Assembly: GCF_025354435.1 (NCBI RefSeq) | Contig: NZ_JANXMU010000019.1 | Location: 62,001 to 126,000 of the forward strand | Length of the DNA stretch: 64,000 bases | Source: Rhodoferax sp. | GTDB lineage: Bacteria > Pseudomonadota > Gammaproteobacteria > Burkholderiales > Burkholderiaceae_C | Reading direction: 5' to 3' | Shown: in pieces, positions 36,320-44,929 of the stretch | How the letters are laid out: the number at the start of each line of letters is the position of its first letter | Numbering within the stretch: position 1 is the first letter of the stretch | The notes under the pieces: generated by a model | The model's database searches: none | The model's input: the letters and a program-made list of their open reading frames with translations, nothing else | What the model was told of the DNA's origin: nothing | Made by a program: the position numbers and the translations under genes

Positions 36320-37195
36320 ATGGCCATCCTGCTTCAACTCATTTACAGCGGTATCGCGCTGGGCATGATCTATGCCGTCATTGCGTTCGGCTACCAGCTG
36401 ACGTTTCAGACCTCGGATACGCTCAATTTCGGGCAAGGGGATGCGCTCATGCTGGGGGCCATGGTGGGCCTCACCCTGGTCACCATGGGCGTGAATTTTT
36501 GGCTCATGTTGCCCTTGGTCATGGTGTTTGGCCTGTTCCAGGGGGCGTTGGTAGAGCGCATCGGGGTGCGCCCGGCGATCAAGATCAAGAGCGAATTTGG
36601 CTGGATCATGTCCACCATCGCGCTGGGCATCATTTTCAAAAATGTGGCGGAAAACGTGTGGGGCCGTGACGACATGAAGTTTCCGTCGCCCTTGCCCGAA
36701 TCACCGCTCAAGTTTCTCGGTGCCAATGTGCTGCCCATGGAGATTTTGGTGGTGGTCGGGGCGGTGCTGATGATGCTGGCGGTCGAGTTTTTCAACCGCA
36801 AAACCATTTACGGCAAGGCCGTGGTAGCCACCTTCAACGACCGGGATGCGGCCAAGCTGATGGGCATCAATACCGGTTTGGTGATTACGTTTTCGTACGC
36901 ACTGTCTTCGGCTACGGCGGCGTTTGCCGGGGCGCTGATTGCACCGCTGACGCTCACCGGGGCCACCATGGGCTCGGTGCTGGGGCTGAAGGCGTTTGCG
37001 GTGGCCATCATTGGCGGGCTGACCAGCGGCATGGGCATTATTGTGGGCGGCATCATCCTGGGTGTGGCCGAAACCACCACCGGCTTCTACCTCTCCACCG
37101 GCTACAAGGATGTGCCCGGTCTGGTGCTGCTGCTGCTGGTGCTGGCGCTCAAGCCCGCGGGTTTGTTCGGTAAAACTGCCATCAAGAAAGTCTGA
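36320..37195 (+). CDS. livH: ABC importer permease (LivH type)
   Basis: 291 residues from ATG 36320 with about eight membrane segments. MAILLQLIYSGIALGMIYAV at the start, NFGQGDALMLGA and AFAGALIAPLTLTGATMGS are characteristic of LivH. It forms one half of the channel for the ligand delivered by the upstream binding protein. It ends 2 bases before the fused LivM-LivG gene. A longer start at 36302 uses a TTG and is less likely. Confidence 0.92.
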   Translation: MAILLQLIYSGIALGMIYAVIAFGYQLTFQTSDTLNFGQGDALMLGAMVGLTLVTMGVNFWLMLPLVMVFGLFQGALVERIGVRPAIKIKSEFGWIMSTIALGIIFKNVAENVWGRDDMKFPSPLPESPLKFLGANVLPMEILVVVGAVLMMLAVEFFNRKTIYGKAVVATFNDRDAAKLMGINTGLVITFSYALSSATAAFAGALIAPLTLTGATMGSVLGLKAFAVAIIGGLTSGMGIIVGGIILGVAETTTGFYLSTGYKDVPGLVLLLLVLALKPAGLFGKTAIKKV

Positions 37196-37197
37196 CG

Positions 37198-39135
37198 ATG
37201 AACCGCAAGTCTTTGATCGCGGCCGTGCTCGGGCTGGCTCTGCTGGCGGCGGCACCGCTGTTTACCAGTAATCCGTACTACATCCACATGGTCGGCACGA
37301 TCATGATTTACGCGATTTTGCTGTTTGGCCTGGATATCGTGGTGGGCTACACCGGCCAGGTGTCGCTGGGCCATGCCGGGCTTTTTGGCGTGGGTTCCTA
37401 CACCGCCGGGGTGTTCTTTCTGAAGCTGGGTGCGCCTCTGTGGCTGGTCATTCCGGCCAGTATTGGCGTGACCGCCGGGTTTGGTGCCTTGCTGGCCTTG
37501 CCTGCCTTGCGGGTCACCGGGCCTTACCTGGCCATGGTGACGCTGGCGTTTGGCACCATCATCCAGATACTGATCAACGAGATGACCTTTCTGACCGAAG
37601 GCCCGATGGGCATCAAGCTGACCAAGCCCTCCATTGCCGGTTACCAGCTCAATGAAAACGGGTTTTATTGGCTGGTGTTTGTGCTCATGGTGGTGTCGCT
37701 GGTGGTGGTGGACCGCATCCTCAAATCCCAGTTGGGCCGTGCGTTCGAGGCCTTGCGAGGCAGCCCGGTGGCATCGGACTGCATGGGCGTGTCGGTCTAC
37801 CGCTACAAGGTCTATGCGTTTGTGATCAGCGCGGGTTTTGCGGGCCTGGCTGGGTGCTTGTATGCGTACTCAGAGCAGTACATTTCGCCCAACACCTACA
37901 ACTTCGAGCTGACGGTGTTGTTCTTGCTGGCGGTGATCATGGGCGGCCGCAAGTCCCGCGTGGGCGCACTGCTGGGGGCCGCCATTATTGTGATTCTGCC
38001 CAAGCTGCTGGACGACCTGGAGCTGTTCCGTATCGTCGCCTCGGCGCTGGCGGTGTTGATCACGGTCGGTGCCATCGTGGGCCTCATCAAGAAAGTCACC
38101 AGCCCCAAAGCGGTGGCCATTCCGGTCCTGGGGTCGATCGCGCTGGTGGTCTTTTCGTTCTGGCTGCAATCCATCACCGACTGGCGGTTGAGCATCTTTG
38201 GTCTGATGATTTTGTTTGTGGTGTATTACCTGCAAGACGGCATTGTGGGCTTTGTCCACGCCCTGTTTTTCCGCAAACCCAAGGCGGCCGCGGGTGTGCT
38301 GGAAGGCACTGGCAACGCGGGGCCGGATGCGGTCATGGTGGCCGCCAATGGGGAGCACAGTGCCGTGGGGTCGGACCTGCTGGTGGCCCAGGGGGTGCTG
38401 ATGCAGTTTGGCGGCTTAAAGGCCATCAACAACGTCGACCTGCGGGTCAAGCGCGGCACCATCCACGGGCTGATTGGCCCGAACGGTTCTGGCAAAAGCA
38501 CCATGATGAATGTGCTTACCGGCATCTACGTGCCCACAGCGGGCAGCATTGAGTTTGCGGGCCGGGCGGTGGTGGGGCGCACCTCGGCCGACATCGCCTT
38601 GTCGGGCATTGCGCGTACCTTCCAGAACGTGCAGCTGTTTGGCGAAATGACCGCCTTGCAAAATGTGCAAGTGGGTTTGCACCACACCTTCAGAAGCAAT
38701 ATTGCGGATGTGGCCTTGCACACCGGGCGCTACCGGCGCGAAGAAAAGGCTGCCCATGCGCGGGGCATGGGGCTGTTGCATTTTGTGGGTCTGGGCGCGC
38801 TGGCCACCGAGGAGGCGCGCAACCTGCCGTATGGCAAGCAGCGCTTGCTGGAGATTGCCCGGGCGCTGGCGCTGGACCCGCAACTGCTGCTGCTCGACGA
38901 ACCCGCTGCAGGCCTGACCGCTCCCGACATCAAGGAGCTAGTGGCGATCGTGCGCAAAATCCGCGACCACGGCATCACCGTGATCCTGATTGAGCACCAC
39001 ATGGATGTGGTGATGGGCATGTGCGACGCGGTGTCGGTGCTGGACTTCGGCCAGAAGATTGCCGAAGGCAAGCCTGCGGACGTGCAGGCCGACGAAAAAG
39101 TCATCACAGCCTATCTCGGCGGTACGGCGGCATAA
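37198..39135 (+). CDS. Fused ABC importer permease and ATPase (LivM-LivG)
   Basis: 645 residues joining two normally separate subunits. Residues about 1-370 are a LivM permease with ten or so membrane segments (VGYTGQVSLGHAGLFGVGSY, LRVTGPYLAMVTLAFG). After a hydrophilic linker (about 370-395), residues 396-645 are a complete LivG ATPase: Walker A GPNGSGKST (about 430), signature LPYGKQRLLEIARA, Walker B LLLLDEPAAGL, and the LivG-type insertion between. No stop or frameshift separates the halves, so it is a genuine fusion. It lies 2 bases after livH and 15 before livF. Confidence 0.92.
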   Translation: MNRKSLIAAVLGLALLAAAPLFTSNPYYIHMVGTIMIYAILLFGLDIVVGYTGQVSLGHAGLFGVGSYTAGVFFLKLGAPLWLVIPASIGVTAGFGALLALPALRVTGPYLAMVTLAFGTIIQILINEMTFLTEGPMGIKLTKPSIAGYQLNENGFYWLVFVLMVVSLVVVDRILKSQLGRAFEALRGSPVASDCMGVSVYRYKVYAFVISAGFAGLAGCLYAYSEQYISPNTYNFELTVLFLLAVIMGGRKSRVGALLGAAIIVILPKLLDDLELFRIVASALAVLITVGAIVGLIKKVTSPKAVAIPVLGSIALVVFSFWLQSITDWRLSIFGLMILFVVYYLQDGIVGFVHALFFRKPKAAAGVLEGTGNAGPDAVMVAANGEHSAVGSDLLVAQGVLMQFGGLKAINNVDLRVKRGTIHGLIGPNGSGKSTMMNVLTGIYVPTAGSIEFAGRAVVGRTSADIALSGIARTFQNVQLFGEMTALQNVQVGLHHTFRSNIADVALHTGRYRREEKAAHARGMGLLHFVGLGALATEEARNLPYGKQRLLEIARALALDPQLLLLDEPAAGLTAPDIKELVAIVRKIRDHGITVILIEHHMDVVMGMCDAVSVLDFGQKIAEGKPADVQADEKVITAYLGGTAA

Positions 39136-39150
39136 GCACAAGGATTCCCT

Positions 39151-39873
39151 ATGTTGAGTATCAAAAATCTGGAAGCCGGTTACGGCAAAGTGCAGGTCTT
39201 GCATGGCATTTCCATGGAAGTCCCGAAGGGCAAGGTGGTCACCCTGATTGGCTCCAACGGGGCGGGCAAAACCACCACCATGCGGGCGGTGTCGGGCATG
39301 ATCAAACCCACTGCGGGCCAGATCAGCCTGCACGGCAAGCGTATTGATGGCTTGGAGTCGTACACCATCGCCAAACAAGGTCTGGCCCACTCGCCGGAGG
39401 GGCGGCGGGTATTCGCCACGATGTCGGTCAGCGACAACTTGACGCTGGGGGCTTTTCCCCGGCTGACCGGCAGCCGCCCCAAGGGCGATGTGGCGGGCGA
39501 CCTGGAGCGCGCCATGGAGCTGTTTCCCCGCCTCAAGGAGCGCCGCAACCAGCTGGCGGGCACTTTGTCGGGGGGCGAACAGCAAATGCTGGCCATGGCC
39601 CGCGCGGTGATGCTCAACCCCGAGATCATCTTGCTGGACGAACCCTCCATGGGCCTCGCCCCGATTTTGGTGGAAGAGGTGTTTCGCATCATTGCCGACC
39701 TGAAGTCACGCGGCGTCACCATGCTGCTGGTAGAGCAGTTTGCCGCTGCCGCGTTGAAAGTGGCCGACTACGGCTACGTGCTGGAAAACGGCCGCATCTC
39801 GGTGCATGGCGATGCCGCCAAGCTGCGCGACGACCCGGCGGTCAAAGCGGCTTACCTGGGCGGCGTGCATTGA
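39151..39873 (+). CDS. livF: ABC importer ATPase (LivF type)
   Basis: 240 residues. Walker A GSNGAGKTTTMRA (about 36), signature LSGGEQQMLAMARA (about 138) and Walker B ILLDEPSMGLAP (about 160) are intact, and the length is that of LivF. It pairs with the LivG half of the preceding fusion. It is last in the importer operon; an EamA transporter gene begins 8 bases later on the same strand and may be co-transcribed. Confidence 0.94.
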   Translation: MLSIKNLEAGYGKVQVLHGISMEVPKGKVVTLIGSNGAGKTTTMRAVSGMIKPTAGQISLHGKRIDGLESYTIAKQGLAHSPEGRRVFATMSVSDNLTLGAFPRLTGSRPKGDVAGDLERAMELFPRLKERRNQLAGTLSGGEQQMLAMARAVMLNPEIILLDEPSMGLAPILVEEVFRIIADLKSRGVTMLLVEQFAAAALKVADYGYVLENGRISVHGDAAKLRDDPAVKAAYLGGVH

Positions 39874-39880
39874 CCCCGCC

Positions 39881-40819
39881 ATGGCAGCTTCCTCTCCCAC
39901 CGCGCATCCTGGCCAGGCCGCGTTTGTACTGACGCTGCTGGCGGCCACGTTTTTGATGGGGTCGAGCTTTATTGCCGGGAAGATACTGCTGCAAGGAGGC
40001 TTTTCACCGATGGTGCTGGTGGGCTGGCGTTTTTTGGTGGCGGCGGCGGCCACGCTGCCGCTGGTCCTGCTGGATGCAGGCCCCTTGGGCCAGGCTTTGT
40101 TGCCCAGTGCCATGACGCTGCGCGATGCCCTGGTGGTGGTACTCATCGGGTTACTGCAAACCGCGGCCGTCATGGGTTTGCTGTTTGTGGCGATGCGCAC
40201 CATTGCGGCCTCTACCGCCGCTATCTTGCTGTTTACCAACCCGATCTGGGTGGCCGTGCTGGGCCGGATATTCCTGGGTGAATCGTTGCACCGCACCCGG
40301 CTACTGGGCCTGCTGCTGGGCATTGTGGGGGTGTCGCTGGCCATAGGCGCGGGCTTGGGTAGCCTGCCGGGTACCGACGCGCTAACCGGGCAAGTCATCG
40401 GCCTGGGCTCCGCCTGGTGCTGGGCTGCCGCCACCATCATCAACAAGCGCGCCAAACTGCCCATGGGCAGCTGGGCCCTGAGCTTTTGGCAAATGCTGGT
40501 AGGCGCATTGGCGGTGTTGGCCATAGCCTACGGTTCGGGCGAGCACTGGCCGCAGGTGACGACGCATGCGCAATGGGGCTGGTTTATTTGGCTGGCCATT
40601 CCGGCCTCGACCGGGTCGTTTGGTCTGTGGTTTGTGGCGCTGAAAAAAGGTGGTGCCACCCGCACCAGCGGCTACCTGTTTTTGGCCCCTTTGTTCACCG
40701 TGCTGCTGTCGTTCCTGGTGTTGGGTAACACCCTGGTGTGGGCGCAGGGGCTGGGCGGCGTGCTGATCGGGCTGTCGTTGTGGCTGGTCAACCGGCAGCC
40801 TGCTGCGTACCGGTCCTGA
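39881..40819 (+). CDS. DMT superfamily (EamA) metabolite exporter
   Basis: 312 residues from ATG 39881, chosen because it lies just after the livF stop and leaves a short polar tail before the first membrane segment. Ten hydrophobic segments form two EamA repeats; GSSFIAGKILLQGG and LLFTNPIWVAVLG are typical. It likely exports an amino acid or related metabolite. It is convergent with the HAD phosphatase gene, 7 bases from its end. Confidence 0.88.
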   Translation: MAASSPTAHPGQAAFVLTLLAATFLMGSSFIAGKILLQGGFSPMVLVGWRFLVAAAATLPLVLLDAGPLGQALLPSAMTLRDALVVVLIGLLQTAAVMGLLFVAMRTIAASTAAILLFTNPIWVAVLGRIFLGESLHRTRLLGLLLGIVGVSLAIGAGLGSLPGTDALTGQVIGLGSAWCWAAATIINKRAKLPMGSWALSFWQMLVGALAVLAIAYGSGEHWPQVTTHAQWGWFIWLAIPASTGSFGLWFVALKKGGATRTSGYLFLAPLFTVLLSFLVLGNTLVWAQGLGGVLIGLSLWLVNRQPAAYRS

Positions 40820-40826
40820 GCACCTT

Positions 40827-41567
40827 CTAAATCCCGGCCAACGAATCCAGCAGCCCGTCGGCATCCACGCCTGAGACGGGTTCACCGTGGTTGTAGCCGT
40901 AGGTCACCAGCAGCACCGGGCAGCCCGCGGCCCGTGCGGCCTGGGCATCGTTGCTGGAGTCGCCCACCACCAAGGTGTGGGCGGGCAGGGTGCCCAGGGC
41001 TTCGCAGGCTTTGAACAGCGGCAGCGGGTCGGGCTTTTTGCGTTCAAACGAATCGCCACCAAACACCTGGCTGAAGAAGCCGCCCAGGCCCTTGGCCTGC
41101 AGCAGCGGCAGGGCCAGGGCGATGGGCTTGTTGGTCACACAGGCCAGTTTCCAGCCGCGCTGCTGCATCGCCAGCAAGCCCTCCACCACGCCGGGGTACA
41201 CCGCGGAGAATTGGCCGTTGATGGCCCCGTAGTGGTGCTGGTAGCGGTCCATCGCGCGGTCAAATAATGCTGCGCTATTGATAGCTACTTGCGTAGGTGG
41301 AATATGCGCTAGAGCATGTTTTAGTACTAAATTTATGAGATTCTCAGACCCCTTGCCCACCATGGGCCGGATGGCGCTGGGCGCAATGGCCTGCAGCGCC
41401 AAATCGGCCAGCATGCCGTTCAAGGCGGCAGCAAAGTCGCCCAGGGTATCGACCATGGTGCCATCGAGGTCGACGATGGCGGCCTGGATCGCGGCGGGAT
41501 TAATACAGCACCCGTCGAAACATCCCGATCGCCATCTGGTAGCCGAGCAACGCCAGTTCCGCGTCAT
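40827..41567 (-). CDS. gph: HAD-type phosphatase, probable phosphoglycolate phosphatase
   Basis: About 246 residues. The HAD nucleophile motif VDLDGTMVDTLG lies near residue 30; motif II Thr is in VTNKPIALAL, and VGDSSNDAQAARAAG (about 205) supplies the magnesium aspartate. The start is uncertain: ATG 41567 overlaps the upstream dienelactone hydrolase by 68 bases, and codons nearer the HAD motif lack ATG, GTG or TTG, so coupled re-initiation near 41500 is possible. The cap-domain segment LVLKHALAHIPPTQVAINSA is encoded by copy H of the dispersed repeat, an insertion that may change the cap. Confidence 0.8.
   Translation of the reverse strand: MTRNWRCSATRWRSGCFDGCCINPAAIQAAIVDLDGTMVDTLGDFAAALNGMLADLALQAIAPSAIRPMVGKGSENLINLVLKHALAHIPPTQVAINSAALFDRAMDRYQHHYGAINGQFSAVYPGVVEGLLAMQQRGWKLACVTNKPIALALPLLQAKGLGGFFSQVFGGDSFERKKPDPLPLFKACEALGTLPAHTLVVGDSSNDAQAARAAGCPVLLVTYGYNHGEPVSGVDADGLLDSLAGI
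41271..41336 (-). repeat. Dispersed palindromic repeat, copy H (inside the HAD phosphatase)
   Basis: The minus strand reads CATGCTCTAGCGCATATTCC, CACCTACGCAAGTAGCTATC and AATAGCGC. It is translated LVLKHALAHI...VAINSA, in the same frame as copies A and B. Confidence 0.85.
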
Positions 41568-42252
41568 ACCGCTCGCCCTCGTCGCGCATGAAGGCGTGGA
41601 CACCATTGAACTCGTGCCAGGTGAAGTTCACGCCCTCATCGCTTAGCTTTTTGTAAACCAAAGCCCGGCCCTCTGCGGGGATGTGCGGATCTTGCTTGCC
41701 CCAGACCATTTGCAGTTCGCCTTTGATTTCGCCGGTGCGTGCCAGGCTATCGTTGCCGGGCTGGGACGGGACCATGCCGGAATGGATGTCGGTGGCGTAA
41801 AAGCAGGAGGTGGCGGCAATCGCCGGGTTCAGGGCGGCACGGTAGGCCAGTCCACCGCCCAGGCAGAAGCCCATGGCCCCGACTTTCGCGGAGTAGAAGT
41901 CCAGCGTGCCTAGGTAATCGATGATGGCTTGCGCATCGCTATCGTGGGCTTCCAGTGTCTTGGCCACCTTGTCAGCGTTGCCCTTGTCGCGGCCCGCATC
42001 GTCGTAGCCGAGCACGGTGCCAATAGGGTTGAGCTCATGGAACACTTCTGGCACCACGACGATAAAGCCATGGCCCGCCATGGTTTGCGCGCTGCGGCGG
42101 ATGGGTGAAGTCTGCTGAAAAATCTCGGAGTACAGAATCAGCGCCGGATACTTTTTAGGGGCAGCCCCCGGCTCGGTTTTCGGTCGGTACACATAGCAGC
42201 GCATAGTGCCAGTGGGGGTGGGTAGATCGACTTCGCTGGCTTGGATTTGCAT
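41500..42252 (-). CDS. Dienelactone hydrolase family protein
   Basis: 250 residues from ATG 42252, with AGGAAA 6 bases upstream. Alpha/beta-hydrolase fold with the cysteine nucleophile in GFCLGGG (about residue 112), the aspartate in WGKQDPH (about 190) and the histidine in FNGVHAF (about 222), the Cys-Asp-His triad of dienelactone hydrolases. The physiological ester or lactone is unknown; no aromatic-ring-cleavage genes are nearby. It overlaps the HAD phosphatase gene at its 3-prime end. Confidence 0.9.
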   Translation of the reverse strand: MQIQASEVDLPTPTGTMRCYVYRPKTEPGAAPKKYPALILYSEIFQQTSPIRRSAQTMAGHGFIVVVPEVFHELNPIGTVLGYDDAGRDKGNADKVAKTLEAHDSDAQAIIDYLGTLDFYSAKVGAMGFCLGGGLAYRAALNPAIAATSCFYATDIHSGMVPSQPGNDSLARTGEIKGELQMVWGKQDPHIPAEGRALVYKKLSDEGVNFTWHEFNGVHAFMRDEGERYDAELALLGYQMAIGMFRRVLY

Positions 42253-42309
42253 GGTGTTTCCTGTTTCTAAGGAGTGTAGCCACCCAAAATCGGCCGATAC
42301 CGCTTCAGC

Positions 42310-42570
42310 GCCGGGCACCATTCAGGGCTACACCCTGCGCCCGATGCCCGCGGCCGAGGGCTACCGCAACCGTGCCGCCGAGGTGCTGCAAGCGCTGCGC
42401 GGCCACCCAATGTGTTTGGCCTGCACACCACCAATGGCCGCTGGGACATGGTGGCCGAGTTGCGGGCCGATACGCTGGAAGCGTTTGACAAAGTGCTCAA
42501 CGCCATCCGCCGCACCAGCGGCATTGCGACTACCGAGACCAGTATCCTGCTATCCACCCACAAGCTGTGA
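42310..42570 (+). pseudogene. Remnant of an Lrp/AsnC-type regulator
   Basis: Two frames on the plus strand together encode an Lrp ligand-binding (RAM) domain: first GTIQGYTLRPMPAAEGYRNR, then, after a one-base loss near 42407-42411, VFGLHTTNGRWDMVAEL, ADTLEAFDKVLNAI and TTETSILLSTHKL with a stop at 42570. The usual VxxxTGxxD, D-x-F-x-x-F/L-x-I and T-x-T-x-I-L patterns are recognisable. The N-terminal HTH is absent, so no regulator can be made. The relic lies in the gap between the hydrolase and sodC. Confidence 0.65.
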
Positions 42571-42577
42571 TGCAGGC

Positions 42578-43099
42578 CTAATTCCTGGCGATAACGGCAC
42601 AGGCCAGCCGCGCGCCAGAATTGCCGGTGGGCTGGGTGGTGAAGTCGTCTGCGTCCTTGTGCACGATCAGGCCACGGCCCACCACGTCGTGCGGGCCGCT
42701 GCCCACGGCCAGGTCGGCGGTTTCAAAATTGATTTTCGCGCTGCCCGATGCATCGGCCTGCAGGCTGGGCAAGTCGCCCGCGTGGTGCATGGTTTCGGTG
42801 GCGGCCCCGTGGGCGTGGCCATCGGGGTTGAAATGGCCACCGGCAGACATGCCGTCGCCACTGGAGCAGTCGCCCTTTTCATGGATGTGGAAGCCGTGCA
42901 CGGTGTTGGGCAGCAGGCCATGCACTTCGCCGCGTACCAGCACTTTGCCGGGGAGTTGGATGAACTGGATGCTGCCGGTGGCGGTGTTGCCCGTGGTGGC
43001 AGCCAGCGGGGCGGTGGCCATGGGCCCCGTGGGCGGCGTGGCGCAGGCAGTGAGCAGGGTGGACAAGACCAGAGGCGTAAGGACGTGGAGGGCGCGCAT
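42578..43099 (-). CDS. sodC: Superoxide dismutase [Cu-Zn], lipoprotein-type
   Basis: 173 residues. The N-terminus ends in LLTACA, a lipobox, so the mature enzyme is probably anchored in the outer or inner membrane of the envelope. Metal ligands are in VHGFHIHEKGDC, GGHFNPDGHAHG and GRGLIVHKDADDF, with the disulfide cysteines in GDCSS and ARLACAVI. It removes periplasmic superoxide. It follows the ClC/HPP genes on the same strand by 68 bases, but a separate promoter is likely. Confidence 0.93.
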   Translation of the reverse strand: MRALHVLTPLVLSTLLTACATPPTGPMATAPLAATTGNTATGSIQFIQLPGKVLVRGEVHGLLPNTVHGFHIHEKGDCSSGDGMSAGGHFNPDGHAHGAATETMHHAGDLPSLQADASGSAKINFETADLAVGSGPHDVVGRGLIVHKDADDFTTQPTGNSGARLACAVIARN

Positions 43100-43167
43100 G
43101 GGATTCCTTCAGTTGATACAGCGTTGCCACCCACAACGGGTGCAGCATGGCTGCCAAGATACCCCAA

Positions 43168-44922
43168 TTACCGGTTGCGCCGCCACCATTCCAGCATGCG
43201 TTCACGGTTGTTGTTGTCGTCCTGGTGGGTTTGCAATGGTTTGAGCAGGTCGCTGCGGCTGACGATGCCCACCAGTTGGTGCGAACCGTCAGCGGCCAGT
43301 ACGGGCAAGCGTTCGAGCTGGTGGGCCGCCATGCGTTGGGCCACGGCCCGGCAGGTTTCGCCCGGCAAGGCCGAGACGGTGCTGGTACCCGTGAACAGGT
43401 CGCCAGCAACCTGGGCACCGTGCGCAGGCTGGTGCAGCCGCTGCACATCCAGCATACCGACGTAGGTGCCATCTTCTTCGACCACCGCAAACGCCCGGTG
43501 CTGCTGGCCCACGCCAAACCAGTGTGCGTGCACCTGGGCCAGCGGCGTGTGGGCAGGAATGGTCTGCACAGTGCGGGTCATGGCTTCGTCGACGCGGGTG
43601 TGTTCCAGCGGGTCCACGCTGTATTCGCGCTGTACATGCCGCCCCCGGCGGTCCAGGCGCTCGGTCATGATCGAGCGCCGCATCATCAGCACACTCAGGC
43701 CGTGCGCCACCGTGCAGGTCAGCAGCAGGGGCAGCAAGGCGTTGTTGTCACCCGTCAGGCCCACGGCAAACACCGTGGCCGTCAAAGGCGCACCGAGCGC
43801 GCTAGCCAGCATGGCGGCCATGCCCACCAAGGGCCATAGCGCGGCATCCCCACCGGGCAGCAGCGGGGCCAGCACGGCGCCCAGGCCTGCGCCGATCATC
43901 AGCAAGGGTGCAAGCACACCGCCCGAGGTGCCGGAGCCCAGCGCGATCACCCACATGGTGGCCTTCACCGCCAGCAGGGCCAGCGTGGCACCCAGCAGCA
44001 AACGTTGGTTCAGCAGGTCCCCGATCACGTCGTAGCCCACCCCCAAGGCCCGCGGCTGCAACCAGCCACCGATGCCCACCGCTACACCGCCGAGGGCCGG
44101 CCACCACATCCAGTGCAAGGGCAAGCGGTGGAACAGATCTTCCACCGCATACAGCGCGCTGGAAAGCGCTGCGGCCAGCAGCGCAGCCAGCACACCCACG
44201 GCGATGCAGGAGAAAAATGCCAGCCCATGGGCCATCTCGGTGTGCAGGGGAAACAGCGGCCCCGCGTCCAGCAGCAGCGGCCGGGCAAACCCCGCCACCG
44301 CACAGGCCATGGCGACTGCCAGCAGGCTGCGGGCGCGCAATTCAAACAGCAGCAGTTCCACCCCCAGCAGCACGGCGGCCACGGGCGTGCCAAACACAGC
44401 CGTCATGCCCGCGGTGGCACCAGCCACCAGCAGGGTTTTGCGCTCCGATGCCGACAGGTGGAAGTGCTGGGCCAGCAACGAGCCCAGGGCCCCGCCGGTC
44501 ATGATGATGGGGCCCTCTGCACCGAAAGGACCGCCCGAGCCGATCACCAATCCGGACGACAGCGGCTTGAGCACCGCTACTTTGGCCGACATACGGCTCT
44601 GGGCAAACAAGATCACCTCGATGGCCTCCGGGATGCCGTGGCCGCGGATCTTCTCGGAGCCGAAGCGCGCCATCAAGCCCACCAGCAGCCCACCGACCAC
44701 CGGCACCAGAATGCTCCACAGCCCCAGGTGGTTCAAGGCGGGCGATTGGTCGGCGGTCGAGAAGGTCTGGAAGAAAAACAGGTTGGTGCACAGGTGGATC
44801 AGTGTCAGCAGCAGCCAGGCGGCCAGAGTGCCCAGGATGCCGACCGGGATGGCCAGGCCTGCGATGAGCAGCATGCGCCTGTCAACGGCGTAGTCGCGGT
44901 TGGGGTGTGCGGGGATATGCAT
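43168..44922 (-). CDS. ClC-family chloride channel/transporter with C-terminal CBS pair
   Basis: 584 residues from ATG 44922. The transmembrane part (about 20-420) has the ClC signatures GSGGPFGAEGPIIMTGG (about 145; GxEGP with the gating glutamate) and GSGTSGGVLAPLL (about 330). Residues about 450-580 form two CBS repeats (ending VGIVSRSDLLKPL). It moves chloride, fluoride or nitrate-like anions across the inner membrane; the CBS pair may sense adenine nucleotides. It starts 7 bases after the HPP-CBS gene, so the two are one operon. Confidence 0.92.
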   Translation of the reverse strand: MHIPAHPNRDYAVDRRMLLIAGLAIPVGILGTLAAWLLLTLIHLCTNLFFFQTFSTADQSPALNHLGLWSILVPVVGGLLVGLMARFGSEKIRGHGIPEAIEVILFAQSRMSAKVAVLKPLSSGLVIGSGGPFGAEGPIIMTGGALGSLLAQHFHLSASERKTLLVAGATAGMTAVFGTPVAAVLLGVELLLFELRARSLLAVAMACAVAGFARPLLLDAGPLFPLHTEMAHGLAFFSCIAVGVLAALLAAALSSALYAVEDLFHRLPLHWMWWPALGGVAVGIGGWLQPRALGVGYDVIGDLLNQRLLLGATLALLAVKATMWVIALGSGTSGGVLAPLLMIGAGLGAVLAPLLPGGDAALWPLVGMAAMLASALGAPLTATVFAVGLTGDNNALLPLLLTCTVAHGLSVLMMRRSIMTERLDRRGRHVQREYSVDPLEHTRVDEAMTRTVQTIPAHTPLAQVHAHWFGVGQQHRAFAVVEEDGTYVGMLDVQRLHQPAHGAQVAGDLFTGTSTVSALPGETCRAVAQRMAAHQLERLPVLAADGSHQLVGIVSRSDLLKPLQTHQDDNNNRERMLEWWRRNR

Positions 44923-44929
44923 GGGTGTA

